Source: Mnemiopsis leidyi
Lineage: Eukaryota > Ctenophora > Tentaculata > Lobata > Bolinopsidae
Reading direction: 5' to 3'
NCBI GenBank assembly: GCA_000226015.1
Contig: JH154255.1
Location: 26,783-61,496 of the forward strand
Length of the DNA stretch: 34,714 nucleotides
Within the stretch, counting starts at the first letter, position 1. Every line of letters starts with the position of its first letter. This document shows positions 22,832 through 32,914 of this stretch, piece after piece. The position numbers and the translations under genes were made by a program. The notes under the pieces are model-generated. The model was not told where the DNA came from and ran no database searches. It worked only from the letters and a program-made list of their open reading frames with translations.

Positions 22832-22857
22832 AACTTACAGGTACGGTAAAACTTAAT

Positions 22858-23535
22858 ATGTCAGAAGGGGAATTGGAAACATTTGCTACAACAGTAGAGG
22901 AAGTGCTTGCCATTGTACATGATGAGCAGCTATTGTATGACTACACATCGGAGCAGAGTTGGATGAATCCGCAGTACAATGAATTCATTACAGATCTTCC
23001 ATTCGAACATATTGAAAATTGTGTGAAAGCTGAGATAGAAAATTTGCAATTTTTTCTTGCTCAAGATGAAAGTATTGAAGTTAAAATGGAGCATATTGGG
23101 TCGACTGCAGTGCCAAGGATGCCGGGTACCAAAAATCCCGACATTCTAATGACACTTAAAAATTTTCCACCAAACAAAGAAACAATAAAGGCTCTGATGA
23201 TTTCGGGATATCAATTGAAAGAGAAACCAAATAAGGGGCCAAAATTTCGATACACATCTTGCTTGTGGTTCGTCAAATATGTTGCTTGTGGCCCTTTGGC
23301 TTTAGTGGGACAGTTCATAAAAATTCACATTGCCGAAATGGGAAGCGAAACGGAAAAAAAATTATTAGGAGTAAAATATTTGCTTTTAAATAATGAGACA
23401 GCTTTCGAAAAATATAAAGATGGAAAAATGAAAGCTTCCAAGTGGCTTAAGATAAATTATAAAAAGTATAAGTTTTTAAAGGCCCAATGTTTGCCAAAAG
23501 TGACAGAAGAATTAGGAATCGCACAAAATTTATAA
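22858..23535 (+). CDS. GrpB/UPF0157-family nucleotidyltransferase-like protein
   Basis: Single coding exon of 225 aa. The family belongs to the nucleotidyltransferase fold superfamily; members occur alone or fused to dephospho-CoA kinase, and their substrate is generally unknown. The hallmark EHIGSTAVPRMPGTKNPDIL lies at about residues 80-99, matching the usual EHIGSTAVPGLxAKPxIDI with the lysine and aspartate kept. The C-terminal part has IKIHIAEMGSE and YLLLNNETAFEKYKDGK, like the family's terminal H-V ... RDYLRxNPxxAxxYxxLK block. The first 50 residues are an extra N-terminal part. The start was chosen as the first ATG after the acceptor-like CTTACAG; an untranslated 5' exon is possible. 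Neighbours are unrelated. Because the family is mostly bacterial and fungal and this copy has no coding intron, transfer into animals at some point is conceivable. Confidence 0.85.
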   Translation: MSEGELETFATTVEEVLAIVHDEQLLYDYTSEQSWMNPQYNEFITDLPFEHIENCVKAEIENLQFFLAQDESIEVKMEHIGSTAVPRMPGTKNPDILMTLKNFPPNKETIKALMISGYQLKEKPNKGPKFRYTSCLWFVKYVACGPLALVGQFIKIHIAEMGSETEKKLLGVKYLLLNNETAFEKYKDGKMKASKWLKINYKKYKFLKAQCLPKVTEELGIAQNL

Positions 23536-23634
23536 AACTTTTCCCATTTAAGAAAATTATCTATTCTAATTATAGTATTCTTACCTGAATATGATACTGT
23601 TATTCAATATTCAACATTTGCTTTGTGACTAAGC

Positions 23635-23640
23635 AATAAA
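23635..23640 (+). promoter_or_regulatory. Poly(A) signal of the GrpB-like gene
   Basis: AATAAA about 100 bp after the stop codon on the coding strand, a usual spacing. Confidence 0.55.
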
Positions 23641-24072
23641 TTCGTTTTAAGTTTATCTCATCAGATATTTGCATTCCTTACAGTAATATACGCTCTGTGT
23701 AGCTAATCTTATCTATTAATAAGTCTTAGCTTAAATTATTCTCAGCCGCGTTGATTTCAGATTTAGTTGCAGGTTATATTTCACATTAAAAGTTTTGTCA
23801 GCCATGATTCTGGAAAATAGAGAATTTTCTGAAACGTCAGGTGAACTTTAACAACAATATTTATCGTCCTGTTATAATCAAAGTGACAAAGTTTCTTCAC
23901 GTTAAAGCATCTTTCTCACTATTGTAACTGTAAGAAAAGTCTTCAGTGTTTAAGTGTCTTTCTCACTATTGTGAGAAAAGTCTTCAGTGTTTAAAAAACA
24001 TGAAGACGCCCTTCTGACCAAGCAAAATGATAAAGAATGGGATTGTTTGGGAGGGGTAACAAATATTTATAT

Positions 24073-24137
24073 TATATAAAGGCGTTCCTCGATATTGATT
24101 GGCCGCACGTTACATTGGTCAATCGATGTCACGTGAC
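24073..24137. promoter_or_regulatory. Promoter-like cluster: TATA box, two inverted CCAAT boxes, palindromic E-box
   Basis: TATATAAAGG at 24073-24082, ATTGG at 24098-24102 and 24114-24118, and GTCACGTGAC at 24128-24137. Read on the minus strand, the order E-box, CCAAT, CCAAT, TATA-like is the usual promoter layout. Read on the plus strand, the TATA box is the better match. No gene that it would drive is recognised on either side. Confidence 0.35.
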
Positions 24138-24384
24138 ACGAAAAATTTGTGAGCCTTAATAAACAATTCTCTATTGTTTTAATACAACCTTCTTTACAAA
24201 ATCGTTTTTCCTCGGGATCAGAGCTGCAATGTTTACATTAAGCATCTCTTTAATTACTAAATCTCACGATTACGACTTTTAGTCATGATGATTTACGAGC
24301 ATACAAATTATCAACAAAATTGAATACTGGTGTTGCAATGAAAACATTTTACTTACTTCTGTTACTTCTGTCAGCTTCATAGAT

Positions 24385-25165
24385 TCCTCTATCGGGCCAT
24401 CGAATGTGTCGACCACCCGGACAGCAGGGATGCTGCCTTGTTTCCGCTCCAGTCAAGCAAACTGTTTCCATTTCGACGGCAGTATCCATTAACTGGGGGC
24501 TCGTCCGGAAAAGTTCTGATGAACTCTGTAAGTTTTACTTTAAAACCAATGGATCCTCTATTTTATGTAGACTTGGAGGTATGGTGTTCCACAGACGAGG
24601 TCCAATGACTGCAAGTGAATTATCATAAAGGGTTTGATTATGCTGACTGCAGCTTTTAGCGAGAGCGGGGACTATAGCCTTCAGACCATGTCGGGAGGAA
24701 TTGGAGAACTTGATGCCAAGATTATTAGGGCATCTTGCATGGAGCACTTTCCACATATAGATGATTATATAGCGTTCTCTCCTTCGTTGCAGTGACATAA
24801 GGTTCAGGGCTTTTAATCTCTCCCAGTAGTTCAAATGTTGCACTCCGGCTATTCTTGCTGTGAAGGTCCGTTGAACCCCTTCTAGCACCTGGATGTCTGC
24901 GATTTTGGAAGAGTTCCATAGTGGACAGCAGTACTCCAGGTGGCTTCTGACAAGAGATTTATACAGCGTCAACATGGTTACTCTATCTCTTGTCCTGAAA
25001 GCATCAAAACCCATGCAGCAACTTTACCACCACGTTGAGCAATAGCGGATACATGCGAGGTCCAGGAAAGGTCTGCTGCGATCATGACACCCAGGTCCTT
25101 AACTATTCTAGAGGGATAGAGAATGTTTCCACTCGAGACTTGGTATGTTTGAGACAGAATACTAA
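24385..25165 (-). mobile_element. 5'-truncated LINE, 3' end of reverse transcriptase (CR1/Jockey-like)
   Basis: The minus strand encodes the C-terminal part of a non-LTR reverse transcriptase. VKDLGVMIAADLSWTSHV is at about 25,100, then LYKSLVRSHLEYCCPLWNSS and VLEGVQRTFTARI in the frame 25014-24535. The usual end ...FPDEPPVNGY...NSLLDW follows at about 24,500-24,430. The frame changes near 25,010 and again near 24,538, so it is not functional. Nothing of the upstream reverse transcriptase or endonuclease is present, as expected of a 5'-truncated insertion. The clade is a guess from the C-terminal pattern. Confidence 0.85.
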
Positions 25166-25460
25166 ACGGATGCTCAAACAATGTATGTAACAAACATATT
25201 GAAATACACAACAGAAATTCAATTTCAAATAATTGCCAGAGCAGTTAAGTGTATTAATTGGTATTATATGCTACTTATTTTTTAATCAACAGTGCACAAA
25301 ATGTTAAAATATTATAATTGCAATATGCCCAGCAGTGTCGTTAATCAATAACTGATTTGCTGATTCTCAGAATCGTTATACAAGCATGAATAAACGTTTG
25401 GAATATTTCGTATTTTTGATTGAAAGCTATCTTCAACTGTTCAAATATTCGTACAAGTTC

Positions 25461-28400
25461 TTATTCTTCGTCACCTTCACCGTCATGAGGATGGTGTCCA
25501 TGATGAGGTGGTCCGTGGTGGTGAGGAGGTGGTCCATGGTGGTGAGGAGGTGGTCCATGGTGGTGAGGAGGTGGTCCATGGTGGTGTCCGTGAGGAGGTG
25601 GTCCATGATGGTGAGGAGGTGGTCCATGGTGGTGTCCGTGAGGAGGTGGTCCATGATGGTGAGGAGGTGGTCCATGGTGGTGTCCGTGAGGAGGTGGTCC
25701 TCTCGGAGGTCCTCTTGGTCCCCTCGGCCCTTTAGGCCCTTTAGGTCTTACGGGTCCCTCAAGCTTTATTGGTCCTTTCCGCCCTGAAAATTTTATTCCA
25801 GTCAACGATAAGTTTATTAGAATCGTGTATCCTATAACTCAGTAATTACAACATTATGACCATCCACATCCGCTTTTTTTCTGGATTTCTGTCACATATA
25901 ATCAACAGGATATTCAGGTGTTACTTTCGAAGCTTAATAAACGAAACTATTTTATCACTATTGGAGCAGAAGAATAATTTTTTTGATGTTTCACCTTTCC
26001 ATCGCATGTAATGTTTTGGAAAATTGCATAAGGCTAGAAAGATGTTTGAAAATATGCTTTCACACGGGCATGAAATTCATAATTTGAAAATTGTAGACCG
26101 TGACAAATGTTGATGACTGGATTCTTTCATCATGTCAAACGTCGGTTCTTTATAAGATTTCACACCGAGAGGAATCAATATTTAATAATCACCCATAAAT
26201 ATCCGTCATTATATTAGAACAATAATTAGGCAATCAGCGGACTGGCAAAAGATGACAGAATGAGTTATATATAAGTTATAGTTATTACATTACATTAAAC
26301 ACTTCACAAAAATTGTTCAATAAGACTTTATGAATTACTTACCCCCAGTTGTTCTTGAAGAGGTGGACACAGCATGTTTCATGTAAGTGATTTCATGACT
26401 AGGACTGTTCGTTAGTTTAGTTCCTTTTCGGAGGGTGTAATTCTTTGTTTTAGGTTCATAAGTCACTCCTCCGCAGTCTGTCGAAACGTATGACCATTGG
26501 TAATTTTGGGTAAATTAAAAATGAATTAAAGTCAATTAGTATAGTATTTTCTGCCAAGCTCATAAAAATCAAATTACAGAATAAAGAGATCCTTGCAACG
26601 GACAGAAAGGAAGAATCCTTGTCACACACGTAAGAGCCATGAGATATTTTCCTTAGGAACTTTTTTTAAAAACCTTTTCGTTTGTAGCATTGAGCAAGAG
26701 CGTCATGTTTATTCTTGTAGCTGTGTTTTCCACTTGTGTATCCGGAGAGATACTTTCCTTTATAAACTCTCCAGGTGATTGTTACACGTCGTACAGTCAC
26801 TTTCCTTGTTGCTTTTCTTCCTTTTCCTATCGAAAGGATACATATTGAAATCGTTTTTATAGGAACCGAATGGATGCATTTTTCTCCAAATGGAATACGA
26901 AGGTCCTTAATCATTTAACTAAAAAAGATCTGTTAATGCATAATTAACAAAAGTCAATTTTAGTAGCTCAGACTTTTATTCAAAGCTTGCTTACCCCCCG
27001 TTGTTTTTGAAGAGGCTGATGCAGCATGTTTAATGTAAGTGATTTCATGAGTAGGACTGTTCATAAGTTTAGTTCCTTTTCGGAGGGTGTAGTTCTTTGT
27101 TTTAGGTTCATAAGTCACTCCACCACAATCTGATGAGAGGTACCGTAAGTTAATACTTCAATAAGGATATTTTTTAAGCATGCCAAACTCATTTGATATT
27201 TTCTGCAAAGACTAAAGACCTTGGTAAGTGGTTAAAAACAAAATGCTTAAACCCCGTATATATCAGTCGGAAGTCGTTGGTTATATATTGCGGAACTTCA
27301 TCAAATCATGAGGAAGTTGCATTTTAAAAACCTTTTCGTTTGTAGCATTGAGCGAGAGCATCATGTTTTTTCTTGTAGCTGTGTTTTCCACTGGTGTATC
27401 CAGCGAGATACTTTTCTTTATAAACTCTCCAGGTGATTGTTACACGTCGAACAGTCACTTTCCTCGTTACTTTTCTTCCTTTTCCTATTGAAAAGATACA
27501 TATCAAAATCGTTTTTGTAGGAACTGAATGAATACATTTTTCTCCAAATGGAATACGAACGTCCTTAATCATTTAACTAATAAAGATCTCTGTTGATGCT
27601 TCACTTGATAAAAGTGCATTTTAGTAGCTCAGACCTTTATTCAAAGCTTGCTTACCCCCAGTTGTTTTTGAAGAGGTTGATGCAGCATGTTTAATGTAAG
27701 TGATTTCATGACTAGGACTGTTCATCAGTTTAGTTCCTTTTCGGAGGGTGTAGTTCTTTGTTTTAGGTTCATATGTCACTCCTCCACAATCTGATGAAAC
27801 GTACCGTATTAAGTCATTAAAAATTATCCTTATTTGAAGTATTGGCTTACTAAGTCAATACTTCAATAAGGATAATTTTGAAACGATTTCAAACTCGTTC
27901 AATATTTTCTGCCAAGTATGGAAGTAAAATTACAAAGCCTAGTGACATTGGTAAGCGGTTTCAAACAAAACGCTAAAAGCTCTGCATTTACCACGTGGAA
28001 GTGTCGATAGTAACATTTATCGGAACTTCATCAAATCAGGAGTAAGTTACAATAAAAAACCTTTTCGTTTGTAGCATTGAGCAAGAGCGTCATGTTTTTT
28101 CTTGTAGCTGTGTTTTCCACTGGTGTATCCAGAGAGATACTTTCCTTTATACACTCTCCAGGTGATTGTTACACGTCGAACAGTCACTTTTCTTGTTACT
28201 TTTCCATGCACTTTCCTTGTTACTTTTCTTCCTTTTCCTAATGATAGGATACATGTTGAAATCGTTTTTATAGGAACTGAATGAGTGCATTTTTTAACCA
28301 AATGGAATACAAAGGTCCTTAATCATTTAACTAAAAAAGATCTGTTAATGCATAACTTGATAAAAGTCAATTTTAGTAGCTCAGACCTTTATTCAAAGCT

Positions 28401-31400
28401 TGCTTACCCCCAGTTGTTTTTGAAGAGGCTGATGCAGCATGTTTAATGTAAGTGATTTCATGACTAGGACTGTTCATTAGTTTAGTTCCTTTTCGGAGGG
28501 TGTAATTCTTTGTTTTAGGTTCATATGTCACTCCTCCACAATCTGTCGAAACGTATGACCATTGGTAATTTTGGGTTAATAACTTAAATTAAATTCGATT
28601 AGTATAGTAATGTCTGCCAAGCTTATAAAAATCAAATTACAGAATAAAAAGATCCTTGCAACGGACAGAAAGGAAGAATCCTTGTCACACACGTAAGAGC
28701 CATGAGATATTTTCCTTAGGAACTTTTTTTAAAAACCTTTTCGTTTGTAGCATTGAGCAAGAGCGTCATGTTTTTTCTTGTAGCTGTGTTTTCCACTGGT
28801 GTATCCAGAGAGATACTTTCCTTTATAAACTCTCCAGGTGATTGTTACACGTCGTACAGTCACTTTCCTTGTTACTTTTCTTCCTTTTCCTATTGAAAAG
28901 ATACATATCAAAATCGTTTTTGTAGGAACTGAATGAATGCATTTTTCTCCAAATGGAATACGACGTCCTTTATCATTTAACTAATAAAGATCTGTTGATG
29001 CTTCACTTGATAAAAGTGCATTTTAGTAGCTCAGACCTTTATTCATAGCTTGCTTACCCCCAGTTGTTTTTGAAGAGGTTGATGCAGCATGTTTAATGTA
29101 AGTGATTTCATGACTAGGACTGTTCATCAGTTTAGTTCCTTTTCGGAGGGTGTAGTTCTTTGTTTTAGGTTCATAAGTCACTCCTCCACAATCTGATGAG
29201 AGGTAGCGTAAGTTAATACTTCAATAAGGATATTTTTGAAACGATTTTAAACTCGTTCAATATTTTCTGCCAAGTATGGAAGTAAAATTACAAAGCCTAG
29301 TGACATTGGTAAGTGGTTACAAACAAAACGCTAAAAGCTCCGCATATACCATATGAAAGTGTCGATAGTAACATTTATCGGAGCTTCATCAAATCAGGAG
29401 TAAGTTACAATCAAAAACCTTTTCGTTTGTAGCATTGAGCAAGAGCGTCATGTTTTTTCTTGTAGCTGTGTTTTCCACTGGTGTATCCAGAGAGATACTT
29501 TCCTTTATACACTCTCCAGGTGATTGTTACACGTCGAACAGTCACTTTCCTTGTTACTTTTCCATTAACTTTCCTCGTTACTTTTCTTCCTTTTCCTATT
29601 GAAAAGATACATATCAAAATCGTTTTTGTAGGAACTGAATGAATGCATTTTTCTCCAAATGGAATACGAACGTCCTTTATCATTTAACTAATAAAGATCC
29701 ATGTTAATGCATCACTTGATAGAAGCAGGGTTGGGAAACACGTTTTTTGCGATTTTTTAAGACTCAGCGTTTTTTGCGTATTTTTAAGACGAATTTGTGT
29801 TCTAAATAAAAAAAGCGTTGGGCGTATACTAAAATTACATCTCTTTCTGAAGATAATTACCAGTTCCTCTAAATCTCTAAAAGTAAACAGATCAGAATTA
29901 TATCAGATTACTATTTCGTTACAATTAGCACAATCATTCTCCAACTCACTCAAAACAACTCCATTCACAGCTATAAATAAACGCACCGACTACTGAGCAG
30001 TGAGCAAGGAATATTCCAGAAGAACATTCCAGAACACCACAGAGCGTATATATGTGTAGCTACATTCTCGAATATTCGACACGTGTTGCAAGACAACGCC
30101 GCGCACTTACATCGAAGTCAAGCGGGTTTATTTCAACTTACACGCAGACGCGTGGTCGAGGTCTGCCACTTCTTGTTGTAGCTGTATAACTGTAGGTTAG
30201 GTTGATGCCCCGATCGTACGTTCAATATTAACCTTTGATTTATCAAGCGTGGTGTGTGCCGCTGGTCTTACGAATATCTGACTATCCTATTATTCAGATA
30301 CTACGAATTAACAACTGTACTCTCTAACCCATGCTTAAGTTTAAACACAGTTGCCTTAATTTATAACACTTAACTGGGTCTCGTTTTTTTGTTAATTTGA
30401 TTCAAAGTAAATTACTATCACATTAGATCTACCTACATTCACACGTAAGTTTTTTTCATTTTTGACTGGTTACGTTTTTTAGCGTTTTTTAAACGTTTTT
30501 TAAGATTTCCGAAAATGTTGCGTTTTTTGCGTTTTCTAAGGTTTGTTTTGCGTTTTTCCCAACCCTGGATAGAAGTGCATTTTTGTAGCTCAGACCTTTA
30601 TTCAAAGCTTGCTTACCCCCAGTTGTTTTTGAAGAGGCTGATGCAGCATGTTTAATGTAAGTGATTTCATGACTAGGACTGTTCATCAGTTTAGTTCCTT
30701 TTCGGAGGGTGTAGTTCTTTGTTTTGGGTTCGTAAGTCACTCCTCCACAATCTGATGAGAGGAAGCGTAAGTTAATACTTCAATAAGGATATTTTTGAAA
30801 CAATTTCAAACTCGTTCAATATTTTCTGCCAAGTATGGAAGTAAAATTACAAAGCCGAATGACATTGGTAAGTGTTTACAAACAAAACGCTAAAAGCTCC
30901 GCATATACCACATGGAAGTGTCGATAGTAACATTTATCGGAACTTCATCAAATCAGGAGTAAGTTACAATAAAAAACCTTTTCGTTTGAAGCATTGAGCA
31001 AGAGCGTCATGTTTTTTCTTGTAGCTGTGTTTTCCACTGGTGTATCCAGAGAGATACTTTCCTTTATAAACTCTCCAGGTGATTGTTACACGTCGAACAG
31101 TCACTTTCCTTGTTACTTTTCTTCCTTTTCCTATTGAAAAGATACATATTTAAATCGTTTTTATAGGAACTGAATGAATGCATTTTTCAACCAAATGGAA
31201 TACAAACGTCCTTTATCATTTAATTAATAAAGATCTGTTGATGCTTCACTTGATAAAAGTGCATTTTAGTAGCTCAGACATTTATTCAAAGCTTGCTTAC
31301 CCCCAGTTGTTTTTGAAGAGGTAGATGCAGCATGTTTAATGTAAGTGATTTCATGACTAGGACTGTTCATCAGTTTAGTTCCTTTTCGGAGGGTGTAGTT

Positions 31401-31865
31401 CTTTGTTTTAGGTTCATAAGTCACACCTCCACAATCTGATGAAATGCAACGTAAGTCATTAAAAATAACCCTTATTTGAAGTATTGGCTTACTTAATCAA
31501 TAGTCAATACTTCAATAAGGATAATTTTGAAACGATTTCAAACTCGTTCGATATTTTCTGCCAAGTATGAAAGTAAAATTACAAAGCCTAGTGACATTGG
31601 TAAGTGGTTACAAACAAAACGCTAAAAGCTCCGCATATACCAAATGGAAGTGTCGATATAAGTAACATTTATCGGAACTTCATCAAATCAGGAGTAAGTT
31701 ACAATAAAAAACCTTTTCGTTTGTAGCATTGAGCAAGAGCGTCATGTTTTTTCTTGTAGCTGTGTTTTCCACTGGTGTATCCAGAGAGATACTTTCCTTT
31801 ATAAACTCTCCAGGTGATTGTTACACGTCGTACAGTCACTTTTCGAGTAACCTTATTTACTTTAC
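25461..31865 (-). CDS. Seven-module PAN/apple-like basic repeat protein with collagen-like Pro/His-rich tail (first exon not found)
   Basis: Seven two-exon modules precede a last exon. Exon pairs A+B, 5' to 3': 31865-31713 + 31435-31301; 31130-30978 + 30751-30617; 29595-29419 + 29192-29058; 28889-28737 + 28542-28408; 28237-28061 + 27790-27656; 27484-27332 + 27129-26995; 26826-26674 + 26477-26343. The last exon is 25783-25461. All introns are phase 1 and the frame is open throughout (795 aa). A module has a basic run (GKGRKVTRKVTVRRV), TWRVYKGKYLSGY, one Cys in ALAQCYKRK, then DCGGVTYEP and NYTLRKGTKL. Two cysteines and this order resemble a PAN/apple-type fold, tentatively. The tail is Gly-X-Y-like, then GPPPHGHHHGPPPHHH repeats, ending acidic. 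It is probably secreted, with a signal-peptide exon upstream. Function unknown; matrix, adhesive, mineral- or metal-binding roles are possible. Confidence 0.75.
25500..25700 (-). repeat. Coding tandem repeat for the Pro/His-rich tail
   Basis: Repeats with an 18-bp core and a longer 42-bp compound unit encode alternating GPPPHHH and GPPPHGHHH. The strict Gly spacing is partly lost here, unlike the Gly-X-Y stretch just upstream (about 25,705-25,783). Copy number probably varies between alleles. Confidence 0.85.
26343..31865 (-). repeat. Array of seven 0.65-0.75 kb genomic units (exon A, intron, exon B, intron)
   Basis: Distances between successive B-exon starts are 652, 661, 752, 650, 1559 (709 without the hAT insertion) and 684 bp. 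Introns are also alike; for example TTTCAAACTCGTTCAATATTTTCTGCCAAG recurs with few changes. Similar introns mean recent duplication or ongoing homogenisation. Confidence 0.95.
29726..30567. mobile_element. Non-autonomous hAT-type DNA transposon, 842 bp
   Basis: The terminal inverted repeats begin CAGGGTTGGGAAA and end TTTCCCAACCCTG. The 8-bp target duplication GATAGAAG flanks both ends exactly (29718-29725 and 30568-30575). The terminus and 8-bp duplication fit the hAT superfamily. Subterminal DNA is rich in GCGTTTTTTGCG-like motifs, possible transposase sites. There is no transposase frame. It sits in the intron between modules 2 and 3 of the modular gene and is absent from the equivalent introns, so it came after that duplication. 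Confidence 0.93.
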
Positions 31866-32914
31866 CTGAGAAATTATTTTTTAATTCTGTAAACCGGATT
31901 GCTTGACTAATATTTGTTATATCTGCCTTTTAATTCAATGCTGTAAACCTTAGTTACTGTATAGTATTTGTTATACATGCTTATCATTTTACCGCTGTGA
32001 ACCTTATTTATTGACTAGCATTTGCCATAATATGCTTATAATTTCAGCAGTTTTTAACATTGTAAATAACGGGCAAATGGTATACCCGAACGAACCATGT
32101 GCCTCCTGCTAAACGTAACGGTTGGTATGGAAATAACTAGTTTTAGTAGCACGATATAACTGTATACAGTTAAAGTAGATTTTGCTGTGGAGATACAAGG
32201 AAATGGGATGGTTGAAGGTACGTAATTGAGAGCTTGCAGGAAATCGAAATTGTAGCGACTTATCATACCTGTTAAGTAAATATAAAGTATGCATTCATCG
32301 CTATAGCATTACTGGACAAACCTCATGTGTCAAAATTTTGTTATGACTTTGAACATATTTCAAATTCTCAAATTGTCTGGCACCAAAAGGGTCGAATTTG
32401 CAGCAAATTTGCAGCAGCTATAAAAAGCCTTACTGTTATATTTATATCTTTATATTCAAGAATGTATTAAAGCATGCAGTATAATTACTGCTCAGTGAAA
32501 CATGTTATACATGATGGAAAAAATCCACATATTTTTTTGTTGAATTAAATTATTAACTGTACTGCTGTAGAATGTAATCAAACATATCAGCCATAGCAGA
32601 TGAGCTAACAAAGTTAAAAAATGTGGTTTTGAGATAAACATTAAGTTAACAAAGAAATGTGTTGAGAACATATTTTTCGGTATATATTTTTGTCTTTATC
32701 CATATGATGCTTCAGAGTCACACAAAAAAGCAAATAAAGAAATGATACATCGAACAAATAAGACGTAAAGTAAAGAAGCATTTCTTAATTCTGAGACTTT
32801 TCTTTGTCGCAGCTGTCCAATGCGGTCACCTATCGTGAAGGTGGGTGCTTAAAAAGATAGCATGGCTTTACAAAAACCGCTATCAACACAATATGTGACA
32901 GTTTTCAGCGGCTG
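31866..32914. other. Presumed 5' end of the modular gene; first exon unresolved
   Basis: The first module exon needs an upstream exon ending in phase 1, which should carry a start codon and signal peptide. One weak candidate ends at about 32,087 (…MVRSG before GTATACC), but it has no convincing signal peptide. The true exon may lie elsewhere, or use a short 5' exon I cannot recognise. Apart from the 54-bp repeat, I see nothing else. Confidence 0.4.
31887..32048. repeat. Three diverged tandem copies of a 54-bp unit
   Basis: CTGTAAACC or CTGTGAACC recurs at 31887, 31941 and 31995, exactly 54 bp apart. Each is followed by a related TTGACTAATATTTG-like segment. It lies just upstream of the first module exon, probably in the first intron of the modular gene. 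Confidence 0.75.

Larger units (their letters stand above)
17181..22857. other. Intergenic region, no convincing gene
   Basis: About 5.7 kb between the aminotransferase start and the GrpB-like gene. Short open frames, such as 18210-18446, 20345-20760, 21149-21403 and 21875-22298, lack recognisable domains. The frame at 18210-18446 follows a good acceptor (TCTTGCAG at about 18230), so an unrecognised exon there is possible. Listed separately are an 11-bp minisatellite at 18691-18860 and a 13-bp repeat at 22790-22831. Smaller repeats are a 9-bp unit TACAAGGAT (about 22300-22334) and a GTTATTC-type unit (about 22675-22712). A 13-bp inverted pair (ACAGGTCCCTCGA / TCGAGGGACCTGT) lies near 20178 and 20403. 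Confidence 0.5.
23536..24384. other. Intergenic region with an imperfect duplication and promoter-like motifs
   Basis: No gene seen. At about 23908-23996 a segment of roughly 45 bp (CTTTCTCACTATTGT ... GTCTTCAGTGTTTAA) is repeated once. A cluster of promoter-like motifs lies at 24073-24137 and is listed separately. Confidence 0.5.

Noticed and set aside
25386-25787. Plus-strand frames rich in Val, Arg, Trp or Glu
   Set aside because: These are shadows of the repeated Pro/His codons on the minus strand; the minus frame has the acceptor, correct phase and collagen-like start.
26343-31865. Regular repeats as a CRISPR-like or satellite array
   Set aside because: The units contain conserved open exons with splice sites in constant phase; this is a duplicated coding module, not a spacer array or plain satellite.
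32054-32294. Two overlapping minus-strand frames as the first exon of the modular gene
   Set aside because: One ends at a donor of the right phase, but neither gives a credible start and signal peptide. Left unresolved.
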